Both the position numbers and the translations under genes were made by a program. From an uncultured Trueperaceae bacterium (GTDB lineage Bacteria > Deinococcota > Deinococci > Deinococcales > Trueperaceae), in assembly GCA_937873495.1 (NCBI GenBank), contig CALMXZ010000007.1, positions 43,501-107,500 of the forward strand: DNA of 64,000 nucleotides. Direction: 5' to 3'. Position 1 is the stretch's first letter, and each line of letters opens with the position of its first letter. The notes beneath the pieces were generated by a model that was given only the letters and a program-made list of their open reading frames with translations, searched no databases and was not told where the DNA came from. Below, piece after piece: positions 1 through 8,472 of the stretch.

Positions 1-279
1 GGCGGTCTGACCCGCGGTCTCGACCTGCTCTTCCGCGGCGTCGAGATCACGTCCGGCGGGCAACGCGTGCATCGGCCGGAGGTGCTCGTCGAGGAGCTGC
101 GCAAGCGCAATATGGACCCCGAGGCCTTCGGGGACTACCTGGAGGTGTTCCGGCACGGCATGCCGCCGCACGGCGGCTTCGCCATCGGTGCCGAGCGGCT
201 CACCGCGCTCCTGCTCGGCATCCACAACGTGCGCTTCGCGCGCGCCTTCCCGCGGGACGCCCAGCGCCTCACGCCATGA
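1..279 (+). CDS. aspS: Aspartyl-tRNA synthetase, archaeal type, C-terminal end (partial)
   Basis: The reading frame is open from base 1, so only the last 92 residues are present. Class II synthetase motif 3 is clear (GGFAIGAERLTALLLG, followed by the conserved Arg-containing end). The terminal FPRDxxRLTP is typical of archaeal/eukaryal-type AspRS, not of the long bacterial type. In Deinococcus the archaeal-type enzyme is non-discriminating and makes Asp-tRNA(Asn) for the transamidation route to Asn-tRNA (family knowledge). Whether this one is non-discriminating cannot be told from the fragment. The start lies outside the window. Confidence 0.9.
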   Translation, partial: GGLTRGLDLLFRGVEITSGGQRVHRPEVLVEELRKRNMDPEAFGDYLEVFRHGMPPHGGFAIGAERLTALLLGIHNVRFARAFPRDAQRLTP

Positions 280-432
280 ACCCCGCGCCGAGCGGCGCGG
301 CGAACCGGCCGCGCCCGCCCACGCAGCCGGACGCCCACGAGTGGAACCTTTGACGGCGGATTGACGCGGTTCTGCTAGCCTGATCGAGTAGCAGGACGGC
401 TCGCTTCGACGCCGCCAGGAGGAGAACAGACC

Positions 433-1080
433 ATGCAACGTAGGACCCGTCTAGTCGTGCTCGTCGCAACCTTGGCCGCGCTCGTCGTGCTCGGCGCCTG
501 CGCCCCCACAACGGAGTCCGCGGAGCAGCCCGCTGCGTGCGTGTCCAGCCCGATACCGACGGTGGCGGTGGTCGACTTCGAGAACACCTCCAGCCAGGGC
601 GGCGGCGTGAGCGTCGTAGGCGTCGAGGAGGCCGCCACCGCGCGCCTCATCACCCTCCTCAAGGAGTCCGGCTGTTACGTGGTCGTGGAGCGCAGCGAGC
701 TGCAGACCCTCATCGAGAAGCAGGGCATCGAGTCGCTCGACCCCGTCGGCCTCGCCAAGGCCGCCGGCGCGGGCTACGTCGTGACGGGCACGGTCACGCG
801 CGCCACGGTCGCTCGACCAGGCGGCAGCCTCTTCGGCGTGACGCTCGGCCAGACCAAGGCCCAGATCGAGGTCGACGTGCGCGCCACCGACATCATCACT
901 GGCGTCGTCGTGGTCTCCATGAAGGGCGCCGGCGAGGCGAGCAGCCCGAACATCAACATCAACAACGTACCGCTGGCCGGCAACGTCAGGTACGACGACC
1001 CGACCGTCGGCCCGCTCTTCGCCCAGGCCGCCAACTCGGCCATCAGCCAAGTGGTGGCGGCGCTGCGCGCCAAGTTCTAA
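433..1080 (+). CDS. CsgG/HfaB-like lipoprotein
   Basis: 215 residues. The N-terminal hydrophobic segment ends in the lipobox LGAC (Cys23), so it should be a membrane-anchored lipoprotein. From about residue 38 it shows the CsgG fold signature: VAVVDFENTS, then a region binding the ERSELQTLIEKQ helix, then AGYVVTGTVTRA and a VDVRATD strand. CsgG/HfaB proteins form outer-membrane secretion pores for curli or holdfast proteins, but many short relatives are of unknown role. No curli subunit gene is nearby. A strong AGGAGG ribosome site lies at about 417-423. It is followed by a strong hairpin terminator, so it is probably transcribed alone. Confidence 0.8.
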   Translation: MQRRTRLVVLVATLAALVVLGACAPTTESAEQPAACVSSPIPTVAVVDFENTSSQGGGVSVVGVEEAATARLITLLKESGCYVVVERSELQTLIEKQGIESLDPVGLAKAAGAGYVVTGTVTRATVARPGGSLFGVTLGQTKAQIEVDVRATDIITGVVVVSMKGAGEASSPNININNVPLAGNVRYDDPTVGPLFAQAANSAISQVVAALRAKF

Positions 1081-1100
1081 GCGCCTCGACCGCGCGCAAG

Positions 1101-1146
1101 GAGCGGGGCCGACCCCCAAGCCTAACGGCAAGGGTCGGCCCCGCTC
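1101..1146. terminator. Bidirectional hairpin terminator
   Basis: Perfect 15-bp inverted repeat (arms 1101-1115 and 1132-1146, core GGGGCCGACCC / GGGTCGGCCCC, 16-nt loop). It lies between the convergent CsgG-like gene and the amidohydrolase gene and can serve both. Confidence 0.85.
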
Positions 1147-1168
1147 TTCGTTACTCGCCGGAACTCCG

Positions 1169-2344
1169 TCAGTCTGCGCGCATGAGGTCGGCCACGCCGG
1201 AGGCCAGGACGCTGACGGCCACCTCAAGGCCGCGCTCGTCGAGGTCGAAGCGGGGGTGGTGGTGGGCCCACGACGAGTCGGGGCCGGAGCTGGTGCCGAC
1301 GAAGAAGTAGCACCCGCGCGCCTTGGCCAGCCAGAGGGCCATGTCGTCGCCGCCCATGATGGGCGCCTGCAGCGTCACGTTGTCCGGGCCGACGACGCGG
1401 GCGGCCACCTGGCGGAAGCGCTCGACGGACTCGGGGTCGTTGACGACCGCCGGCGTTCCCGGGATCCACTCCTCCTGCAGCGAGCACCTTGCCAGCGTGC
1501 ACGACGCCGCGCCGACCGCGAGGATGCGCTCACGCAGGCGCGCGCGCGTGGCCGCGTCGAAGGTGCGCAACGTGCCCTTGAGTTCCACCTCCTCCGGGAT
1601 GATGTTGAAGGCGGTACCGCCGTGGAAGCTCGTGATGCTGATGACCGACTGGTCGATCGGGTCCGTCTCGCGGCTCACGAGCGTCTGCAGCGCGAGGACG
1701 AGTTGCGACGCCGCCACGATCGGGTCGATGCAGACGTGCGGGTAGGCGGCGTGGCCGCCCCGGCCCCTCACGACGAACCGGAACGAGTCTGTCGCGGCCA
1801 TGGCCGGCCCCTCGCGCACGGCGACGGTGCCGAGCGGGTGGTTGCTGGAGAGGTGCAGGCCGATGACGAGGTCGATGGCGAGTCCATCGAGCGCCCCGTC
1901 GTCCAGCATCGCCTGCGCCCCCCGCACGACCTCCTCGGCCGGTTGGAACACGAACACGACGCGGCCGGCCAACTGCGCGGCGCGCGCCAGCACGATCTCG
2001 ACGACGCTGAGGAGCACGGCCACGTGGCCGTCGTGGCCGCAAGCGTGCATCTTCCCCGCCACGGTCGAGCGGTACTCGACCCCCTTCTCCTCCGGCACGG
2101 GCAGCGCGTCCATGTCGGCGCGCGCCAGCACCGTCGGGCCTGGCCGACCCGTGTCGAACACGGCCACCACCCCAGTGCCGCCGACGCCCTCGCGCGGCTC
2201 CAGCCCGAGTTCGCGCAAGCGAGCGGCGATGACGCCCATGGTGCGGCGCTCCTCGAAGGCGATCTCGGGGTGGCGGTGCAGGTCGCGGCGGACGGCGACC
2301 GTGCGCTCCTGCAGCGCTCTTGCCTGCTCGGCGATGGTGGGCAT
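1169..2344 (-). CDS. M20-family amidohydrolase (N-acyl amino acid / hippurate hydrolase type)
   Basis: 391 residues from the ATG at 2344, which has a GGAG ribosome site a few bases upstream; a longer frame to 2524 adds an Arg-rich, unlikely N-terminus. M20 metallopeptidase signatures are in place: DLHRHPE (21-27), RADMDALP (75-82), the metal-binding MHACGHDGH (99-107) and FQPAEE (134-139) with the catalytic Glu pair. The family hydrolyses N-acyl amino acids or related amides with two divalent metal ions; it is probably cytoplasmic, as no signal peptide is seen. It lies downstream of the giant VWA protein on the same strand, 169 bp apart, so co-transcription is possible. Confidence 0.9.
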   Translation of the reverse strand: MPTIAEQARALQERTVAVRRDLHRHPEIAFEERRTMGVIAARLRELGLEPREGVGGTGVVAVFDTGRPGPTVLARADMDALPVPEEKGVEYRSTVAGKMHACGHDGHVAVLLSVVEIVLARAAQLAGRVVFVFQPAEEVVRGAQAMLDDGALDGLAIDLVIGLHLSSNHPLGTVAVREGPAMAATDSFRFVVRGRGGHAAYPHVCIDPIVAASQLVLALQTLVSRETDPIDQSVISITSFHGGTAFNIIPEEVELKGTLRTFDAATRARLRERILAVGAASCTLARCSLQEEWIPGTPAVVNDPESVERFRQVAARVVGPDNVTLQAPIMGGDDMALWLAKARGCYFFVGTSSGPDSSWAHHHPRFDLDERGLEVAVSVLASGVADLMRAD

Positions 2345-2453
2345 GCTCACTCTCCTACGGTGGTCTGGTTGGAGTCGTTGGACCTGCCCCAGCCTACCGC
2401 CGGGAGCGCGCACGGTGGGCTCGACCCGGCGGCCCCCGGGCTCGAGCTCGCGC

Positions 2454-2512
2454 GAAGCGCGGACGCATGAAGCGCGGGCGTGCGTGAAACGCGGACGCGC
2501 ACGAAGGGCGCG
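2454..2512. repeat. Short imperfect tandem repeat
   Basis: About 3.5 imperfect copies of a 15-17 bp unit beginning GAAGCGCGGACG (units start at about 2454, 2469, 2486 and 2503), just after the stop codon of the giant VWA gene on the minus strand. Role unknown. Confidence 0.6.
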
Positions 2513-2513
2513 C

Positions 2514-5500
2514 CTAGTCGCCACCGACCGTGAGCACCACCTCCTTCTCGCCCGGCACGCGCACGCCCTTGAACTCCTCGACCTTGGCGAGGAGGACGCG
2601 CACGTCGTAGACGCCCATCTCGAGGCTCACGCTGTCGCCGCCCACGCGCCCCCGAGCCACCAGCTCCCCGCTGATCGCGTCGTAGACCTCGAAGGCGGGG
2701 TTGAGGGCCTCGGCCACCGCCTCCGCGAGGGCTTCGTAGGAACCGACGTCGACGTAGCTCGCCCCGACGTCCGCCGCGAGCTTCTGGAAGACGGCGAGCG
2801 CGTCGGGCTCGAGGCCGAGGGAGACGATGGCGAGGTCGAGCGAACCCTTGCTGCGCGCCTCGCGCACGGCCGCGGCGGGGTCGCCGCCGCATGACTCGGC
2901 CCCGTCGGTGATGAGGATGACGGTGCGGGCGCCGCCGGCCTGTGCGAGGTCCTGCGGGACGGCCGCGAGCGAGTCGGCGATGGGCGTCTGCGACAGGAGC
3001 TTGGGCGCAATCGCCTGCACGGCCGCGAGCGCCTTGGCGCGATCCAAGGGGGCGAGCGGCACGTCGAGGCGCGTCTCGCACGACGACGGCGCGATGTGCC
3101 CGAAGGCACGCAGCGCGAACGGCGCGCCTTCCGGCAGCACCTCGTTCACGAGGGCGGTGAGGGCGCGCTTGGCGGCCGTGATGCGCTGCTCGCCACTCGG
3201 GAGCTCACGACCCATGGAGCCGGACGCGTCGAAGATGACCTCGATGGCCGGCTGGGCCGCGCCGGCGGCGGCGCGCACGCTCAGGCTGCCCGGGCCGGGC
3301 AGGGCCTGGTTACGCGTAGCGAGCGCGACCGTGTACTGCTTCGGCCGCCTGAGCAGGCACGAGGCGCGGGAGAAGCCGGCGTCGAACTCCCCTACGCCTG
3401 CCGCCAGCGCGTACCTGCCGGAGTTGACGTCCGCCCAGTCCTGCATGAGGTCCTGCGCGTAGTCGTTGCCCGCGGAGCTGATCTCGAAGGTGAAGATGCG
3501 CGGTCGCGCCTCCTCGAACGCGCTCCATAGCTCGGGCGTCAGGTAGTCGGTGCCCGACTCCGCGTCGGTCATGAGCATGATGGCGCGGGTGCCCTCGCGG
3601 TCGGCCAACGCCTTGGTGGCCGCGAGGAGCGCCGTCTCGGAGTTGCTCGAGTCGGCCGAGCGGTCGAACTCGACGATGGAGCGCTGCACCCGCGCCGTAT
3701 CGCTCGACCAGAACGGGAGCAGCCACCGCGGGTTCGGGTCGTCGAAGGCAAGGAGTTGGACGGCCTCGCGTTCACCGTCCACGTCCGTCGCGAAGCTCGC
3801 GAGCGAGTTGTAGGTGATGGCGAGGTACGGGCTCACGGAGCCGCTCGTATCCCAGGCGAAGACGACCGTGCGCTTCGGCTCCCACAGGTGCAGATAGTAG
3901 TCGCCGGGGGCGGCGAACAGGGAGAGGGTGAGCGCGTCGCCGTCCTGCTTCTCGTCGTAGCTCACGGCGTGGCCGGAGGCGTCGACCAGCTCGTAGCGGT
4001 AGGCGATGGCCGGATCGCCGGCGAGGCTCAGCTCGAGGTAGTTCTGCCCCGCCGGGACGGTGAGGCGGTACCAGTCCTCGTCGACCGCCACCTGGACGGT
4101 GCCGGTGACCTGCTCGCCGGAGCGCAGGGGCGAGGCGGACTGGCGCGTGTCGTTGCCGGCGTCGCTGACGCCGACGGACACGTCGGCCGGGTTGAGGTAC
4201 TCGTAGACCGCCTCGCGCGAGCTCGACCCCCACTCGGCGAGCGCGGAACGGTAGTCGGTGTCGGCCGGGCGCTCGAACACGCGCACGGCGTCGGGAGGGT
4301 AGTAGTAGCGGCCGGGCGCGCCGTCCGCCCCCGCGACGGCCTTCCCGGTGAAGCGCAGGTAGCGTGCCCAGACCGGCGCGTCGAACTCGAGCTTGGCCAG
4401 GCCGGTCGCGTCGCGCCGGAAGGTCCAGTCGGTCAGCGGCGCCCACGGCCCCGCGCCGCCGCTCAGGCTCACCTCGACGGTTACCGAGGGGAAGATGGAC
4501 CCAGGCTTGCCGAGCGCTTCCGCCGCCTCCTGCCACTCGAGCCTCGAGACTTGGGCGGCGCGACCGTCGTTGAACCCGATCACGAAGCTGAACGCCCCCG
4601 TGTCACGCAGGTCGAGCGTCGCGCCGCGGCCGTCCGCCGTCAGGAGTTGGGCGCCGTAGCCGCTCACGTACGGTTCGGAGCGCACGACGTGGCCGCCGTT
4701 CTCAGGTGCGGCCAGGTTCAGCTCGCCGAAGTCGGTGTCCGCCGCTATGAGCTTCCATTCGCCCAGGTAGCCGGCGGTGCGCCTGTCCTGGCTGCTGACG
4801 AGGACGAGACGTGCGTAGCGGGCCCGCACCGGGGTATCGAACACGAACGGCTGCTCGATGCCTGCGGCCTTCAGCACGCCTTCGTAGGCGGTGGTGAAGC
4901 TCGAGCCGTCGAGCGAGGTCTCGATCCTGAACGCCGCCAGGTAGTCGCCGGTGCGCGCTTCCGAACGCGGGTCGAGGGTGGCGCCCAGCAGCGTCACCGG
5001 GGCGTCGCCCGCCAGGCGGTAGGTGGGCGAGTGGTCGAGGGCGAGGTAGCCGCCACCGGACGGCCCGACCCGACCGTCGATGAGAGCGAGGTCGCGGCGC
5101 TCGTAGTTCGTAGCGCCGAAGATGGCCGCGCCGAGGTTGGTGCGCAGCACGTCCATCCTGCCGAGGAGCGTGGCGGGCAGCGGCCAGTAGCCGAACGGGG
5201 CGACGGGCGGGGCGTCGCACGCCAGGGCGGTCTCGAGCGCGGCGCTGCCGGACCCCGCGGCGCCGACGGCGGCCACCTCGATGCGTAGCGGCAGGTCGTC
5301 GCGCATGTCGCTCGGCACCAGCACCTGGATGGGAACGTCGCGGCTCTCGCCCGGCGCCAGCCTGAGGTTCGGTTCGTAGTCGAGTTGCACGTTCGCGTGG
5401 CTGCTCGCCGCTTCAAGGCGCAGCTCCTGCGGCTCGGTTCCGCGGTTCTCGACCCGCGCGCTCGCGGCGAGGAGCTGCCCCTCGTGCCAGAACGCGGCCA

Positions 5501-7934
5501 GTTCGGTGGTCGGCGCGGTCAACGACACCGCCACGGCGCCCGAGGCGCGCGGCGGCCGCAGTTGGGCGCGGTCCGGCTCGCTTCCGAAGGTCACGACGAT
5601 CCGATAGGTCGTGGTGCCGCTCAGCCGCAGGTAGGCCTGTTGGCCGGCCGGGACCGTGCCGCGCCACGGCGTGCCGGCCTGGGCGTCGCCGCGCGTGGCG
5701 AAGTCCAGCGCGTTCGCTTCGCTGCGCAGCTCGATCGAGAGCCGTCCGGCGACGCCGTCGGCGCTCACCTCGATGGTCGTGTCGCTCGCGAACACGGGCA
5801 GGCGGTAGATGTCGTAGTCGTTGGAGTACTCGCCGACGTGGCCGGTCCATTCGAGCTCGGCCGGCAGGAGCGAGGCGGTGGCGTACTCGTCGTTCGGTTC
5901 GGCGTCCACCGCCGGCATGAGGCGCCCGAGCAGGTTGAACCTGAGTTGGTAGTAACCGTCCGTCTCCACGTCCGGGGCGTCGAGGTAGAAGGTGTGATCG
6001 CCGGCCAGGAAGAGGCGCTCGATCCGCACGGCCGCGCCCGGCTCGGCGTCGGGGAACCTGACCCAACCGAGGCCGTCGAACCACAGGTCGATGGTGGAAC
6101 CGCCGGCCGGCGGTACGACCTCCACCGCCACGTACTGGTCTTCCGCGAGGAAGAAGCGGTAGTAGTCGTCGCTGCCGCCCGTCAGGCGCCCGACGTGCAC
6201 GGCGCCCGGCACGAGCCGCATGGCGCGGCTGGCGTCGTCGTTCGGCTCGAGCTCCAGGATGCCGGGCGGCGGTGGCGGTCCGGCCTCGAGCACCGCCTTG
6301 TCAAGCGCCGCCGCCGCGTCTGCCGGGTCCTGGCCTGCGCTCCCCTGGGCGGCGGGCGTGAGCGGCTGATCGCTCGGCGGCGAGGAGGCGCCCACCTGGG
6401 CGGGGCCGAGGGAGAGGACCTTCAGCGCGTACTCGCCTGCCGCGCCGCGCACCTCGAAGTAGTGCCTGCCTGGCAGGAGGACGACGTCGTCCATGCGAAG
6501 GCGCTGCGCGCCGCGCACCTCGCTCAGGACCTCGCCAGAGACGTTGAGCTCGGCCAACCTGTCGATGGAGTTACCGACGAGTTGCACGCGGAAGCGTTGG
6601 GCCGTTCCTACGACGTCGAGGCTGTAGACGTCCGTCTCGGTGCCGTCTAGGCGCCCGCGCACCTGGTCGCCCGCGGGCAGCGGGCTGGCGGTGATGGGGT
6701 AGTCGTTCGGCTCGACCTCGCCGGTGGCGGGCGCCGTGGACCGGCCGAGGGCCATGCGGTACGCGGTACCGTCGCGGCCTTCGACGAGGAGCTGATAGCT
6801 GCCCGCCGCGAACGTGAGCCCGGTCCTCGGCCGGCCGGAGCGCGAGGCGAGGAGGGGCCTGCCCGCCTCGTCGCGCAGCGTGTAAGTGAGGTCGGCGTCC
6901 GCCTCGAAGGCGAGATCGTAGACGCCCGCGTCCGCCACGGCGACGTCGATGCGGTAGAAGTCGCGCCTGCCGAGGGTGGCGCGCATGTCGCTGCCCAACG
7001 GGAAGAGCGTGGCGGTGCCCCACTCGTCGTTCGGTTCGACGGCAGCGCCGTCACCAGGAACGCCTTGTGACTCGAGGCGAAAGCGGACCATGCCGCTGTC
7101 GCCGAGCACGCGGAGCGTGTACTGCCCTGCCGGGAGCCGCAGGCCGGGCAGGCGTAAGAGGCCGCTCGCGTCGACCTTGCCCTGCGCCACCACCCCGCTC
7201 GAGCCGACCAGCTCGGCACGGGGCTCAGTGCCGAGGGCCGCCCACAGCTCCACGCCCCAGACACGCTTGGCGCCGTCAGCGTCGATGGTGAACGGCTGCG
7301 CGAACTCGCCGGCGACCGCGCCGAACAGCCCGAAGGCGCCCGCGTAGCTCCTGCCGCCACCGTCGTCGTAGCGGTCCTCGCCCGCGCCGTAGCGCAAACC
7401 CATCACGGGCGTGAGATCGGCGACGTACTCGCCCGCGCCGCCCGAGGACGAGACGCGGAGGTAGTAGGTGCCGGGCTCGACGAGGAACTCCCCGGAGTTC
7501 GCCGTGCCGCCGGCTTGGCTGGTCACGCGCTCGTACTCAGTGACGACGCCGTCGGCGTTCGCTCGGAAGAGGACGGCGCTCGCGGAGCCGGTGGCAGGCC
7601 CCTGCAGCGCGAAGGACCAGCGATGCCGCGCGTCGAGCCCCGTGACCTCCCAGCGGTAGGTGTCCTCGTCGGAGCCGCCTATCTCGCCGGTGAGGCACCT
7701 GGCGCTCACCTCGCTGTACCGGTTCGGTCCGAACGGCTGCGGGCCGGCGTCCGTGAGGCGCGTGGCCGCCGCCATGGCGTCGTTCGGCTCCGACTCGTAA
7801 GTGCACTGCTGGGCGAACGCCGCCCCGAGCGTCGCGGCGCCGAGCACGAACGACGCGACCAGACCGAGGCGCTTCAGGCGCTTCCACTGCCACGAGAGCC
7901 TGCCATCCCGACTCGACCTGCGCTGTGCGGCCAC
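2514..7934 (-). CDS. Giant secreted protein with PPC repeats, discoidin-like and two VWA domains
   Basis: 1806 residues from a GTG at 7934, chosen because AGGAGG sits 6 nt before it; the longer frame to 8078 has no such site and would put 48 residues before the signal peptide. A signal peptide ends near AFA-Q (residue 41). Five PPC-like (pre-peptidase C-terminal) repeats each start with EPND (about residues 49, 300, 408, 565, 678), and a sixth related unit sits near 1258. Two F5/8 type C/discoidin-like regions lie around 945-1065 and 1110-1215. VWA domain 1 has the MIDAS DTSGS near 1362; VWA domain 2 has DASGS near 1570 and a TDGAES strand. No protease domain is visible. A role in binding surface glycans or proteins is an inference. 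Confidence 0.85.
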   Translation of the reverse strand: MAAQRRSSRDGRLSWQWKRLKRLGLVASFVLGAATLGAAFAQQCTYESEPNDAMAAATRLTDAGPQPFGPNRYSEVSARCLTGEIGGSDEDTYRWEVTGLDARHRWSFALQGPATGSASAVLFRANADGVVTEYERVTSQAGGTANSGEFLVEPGTYYLRVSSSGGAGEYVADLTPVMGLRYGAGEDRYDDGGGRSYAGAFGLFGAVAGEFAQPFTIDADGAKRVWGVELWAALGTEPRAELVGSSGVVAQGKVDASGLLRLPGLRLPAGQYTLRVLGDSGMVRFRLESQGVPGDGAAVEPNDEWGTATLFPLGSDMRATLGRRDFYRIDVAVADAGVYDLAFEADADLTYTLRDEAGRPLLASRSGRPRTGLTFAAGSYQLLVEGRDGTAYRMALGRSTAPATGEVEPNDYPITASPLPAGDQVRGRLDGTETDVYSLDVVGTAQRFRVQLVGNSIDRLAELNVSGEVLSEVRGAQRLRMDDVVLLPGRHYFEVRGAAGEYALKVLSLGPAQVGASSPPSDQPLTPAAQGSAGQDPADAAAALDKAVLEAGPPPPPGILELEPNDDASRAMRLVPGAVHVGRLTGGSDDYYRFFLAEDQYVAVEVVPPAGGSTIDLWFDGLGWVRFPDAEPGAAVRIERLFLAGDHTFYLDAPDVETDGYYQLRFNLLGRLMPAVDAEPNDEYATASLLPAELEWTGHVGEYSNDYDIYRLPVFASDTTIEVSADGVAGRLSIELRSEANALDFATRGDAQAGTPWRGTVPAGQQAYLRLSGTTTYRIVVTFGSEPDRAQLRPPRASGAVAVSLTAPTTELAAFWHEGQLLAASARVENRGTEPQELRLEAASSHANVQLDYEPNLRLAPGESRDVPIQVLVPSDMRDDLPLRIEVAAVGAAGSGSAALETALACDAPPVAPFGYWPLPATLLGRMDVLRTNLGAAIFGATNYERRDLALIDGRVGPSGGGYLALDHSPTYRLAGDAPVTLLGATLDPRSEARTGDYLAAFRIETSLDGSSFTTAYEGVLKAAGIEQPFVFDTPVRARYARLVLVSSQDRRTAGYLGEWKLIAADTDFGELNLAAPENGGHVVRSEPYVSGYGAQLLTADGRGATLDLRDTGAFSFVIGFNDGRAAQVSRLEWQEAAEALGKPGSIFPSVTVEVSLSGGAGPWAPLTDWTFRRDATGLAKLEFDAPVWARYLRFTGKAVAGADGAPGRYYYPPDAVRVFERPADTDYRSALAEWGSSSREAVYEYLNPADVSVGVSDAGNDTRQSASPLRSGEQVTGTVQVAVDEDWYRLTVPAGQNYLELSLAGDPAIAYRYELVDASGHAVSYDEKQDGDALTLSLFAAPGDYYLHLWEPKRTVVFAWDTSGSVSPYLAITYNSLASFATDVDGEREAVQLLAFDDPNPRWLLPFWSSDTARVQRSIVEFDRSADSSNSETALLAATKALADREGTRAIMLMTDAESGTDYLTPELWSAFEEARPRIFTFEISSAGNDYAQDLMQDWADVNSGRYALAAGVGEFDAGFSRASCLLRRPKQYTVALATRNQALPGPGSLSVRAAAGAAQPAIEVIFDASGSMGRELPSGEQRITAAKRALTALVNEVLPEGAPFALRAFGHIAPSSCETRLDVPLAPLDRAKALAAVQAIAPKLLSQTPIADSLAAVPQDLAQAGGARTVILITDGAESCGGDPAAAVREARSKGSLDLAIVSLGLEPDALAVFQKLAADVGASYVDVGSYEALAEAVAEALNPAFEVYDAISGELVARGRVGGDSVSLEMGVYDVRVLLAKVEEFKGVRVPGEKEVVLTVGGD

Positions 7935-8074
7935 TTGCTCCTCCTGGGGCGTCGTCCGGCTAGGACCGGACGGCGCGGTTGACGACCACGGGCGGCTGTC
8001 ACCCCTGGCTCTCGGGTCTGACCACCAGCTTGCACCGGCACCTGAGCCGCGCGTTGAGGGTTCCATCACGCCTC

Positions 8075-8347
8075 TCACGCCCCGTCGCGCTCCTCGTCTA
8101 GAGGGGCGACCCGCGCGGTCTCGACCGGCGCCGCCTCGCCCCGTGCCGTCTCTTCATGCGCCACCCCGCCCTCGTCGACCTCCGCGAGGCTCGTCAGGTA
8201 GGCGACCAGCTCCTGGGTGGCCGAGAACTCGTGAAGCGCACCGTCCGAGACGTCGCGCAGCGTGGCGCGCCACCCCGGCCGCCGACCCGCCGGCTGGTCG
8301 GGCTCGCTCCAGACCTTCAGTAGGAACCTACGGCTGTGATCGCCCAC
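8075..8347 (-). CDS. Small conserved hypothetical protein
   Basis: About 90 residues. The N-terminal half (RRFLLKVWSEPD ... WRATLRDVSDG ... FSATQELVAYL) resembles a small family, seen in Chloroflexi and Deinococcota, of the form F-x-V-R-x-W ... WRGxVxxV ... F-x-x-L-x-x-L-x-x-F-L; function unknown. The C-terminal third is acidic and low-complexity. The GTG at 8347 has GAGGAG 4 nt upstream; a GTG at 8359 is the alternative start. It lies about 140 bp upstream of the giant VWA gene on the same strand and may be the first gene of that unit. Confidence 0.6.
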   Translation of the reverse strand: MGDHSRRFLLKVWSEPDQPAGRRPGWRATLRDVSDGALHEFSATQELVAYLTSLAEVDEGGVAHEETARGEAAPVETARVAPLDEERDGA

Positions 8348-8371
8348 GCTACTCCTCACATAGGCAGCGCG

Positions 8372-8402
8372 GCCGCCCCGACCTGCCGCCGCTCGGGGCG
8401 GC
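8372..8402 (-). terminator. Hairpin terminator after the BTAD regulator gene
   Basis: Perfect 10-bp inverted repeat GCCGCCCCGA / TCGGGGCGGC (arms 8372-8381 and 8393-8402), about 70 bp after the regulator stop codon on the minus strand. There is no clear T-run. Confidence 0.65.
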
Positions 8403-8472
8403 GGCGGCGAACGGGAGAGCCGGGCCGCTCTAGCGTCTGCGGCAGCTTAGGCGAGCGGGTGTCAACGGGGTG

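Noticed and set aside
1256..2470. Long plus-strand ORF opposite the amidohydrolase, and similar ones at 8470-11118, 28142-29611, 29511-31499 and 32262-33983
   Set aside because: Antisense shadows of clear genes; composition is Arg/His/Val/Gly-rich without any domain, as expected from high G+C third positions.
7935..8078. Upstream extension of the giant VWA protein to ATG 8078
   Set aside because: It would place 48 residues before the signal peptide, and the GTG at 7934 has a near-perfect ribosome site.
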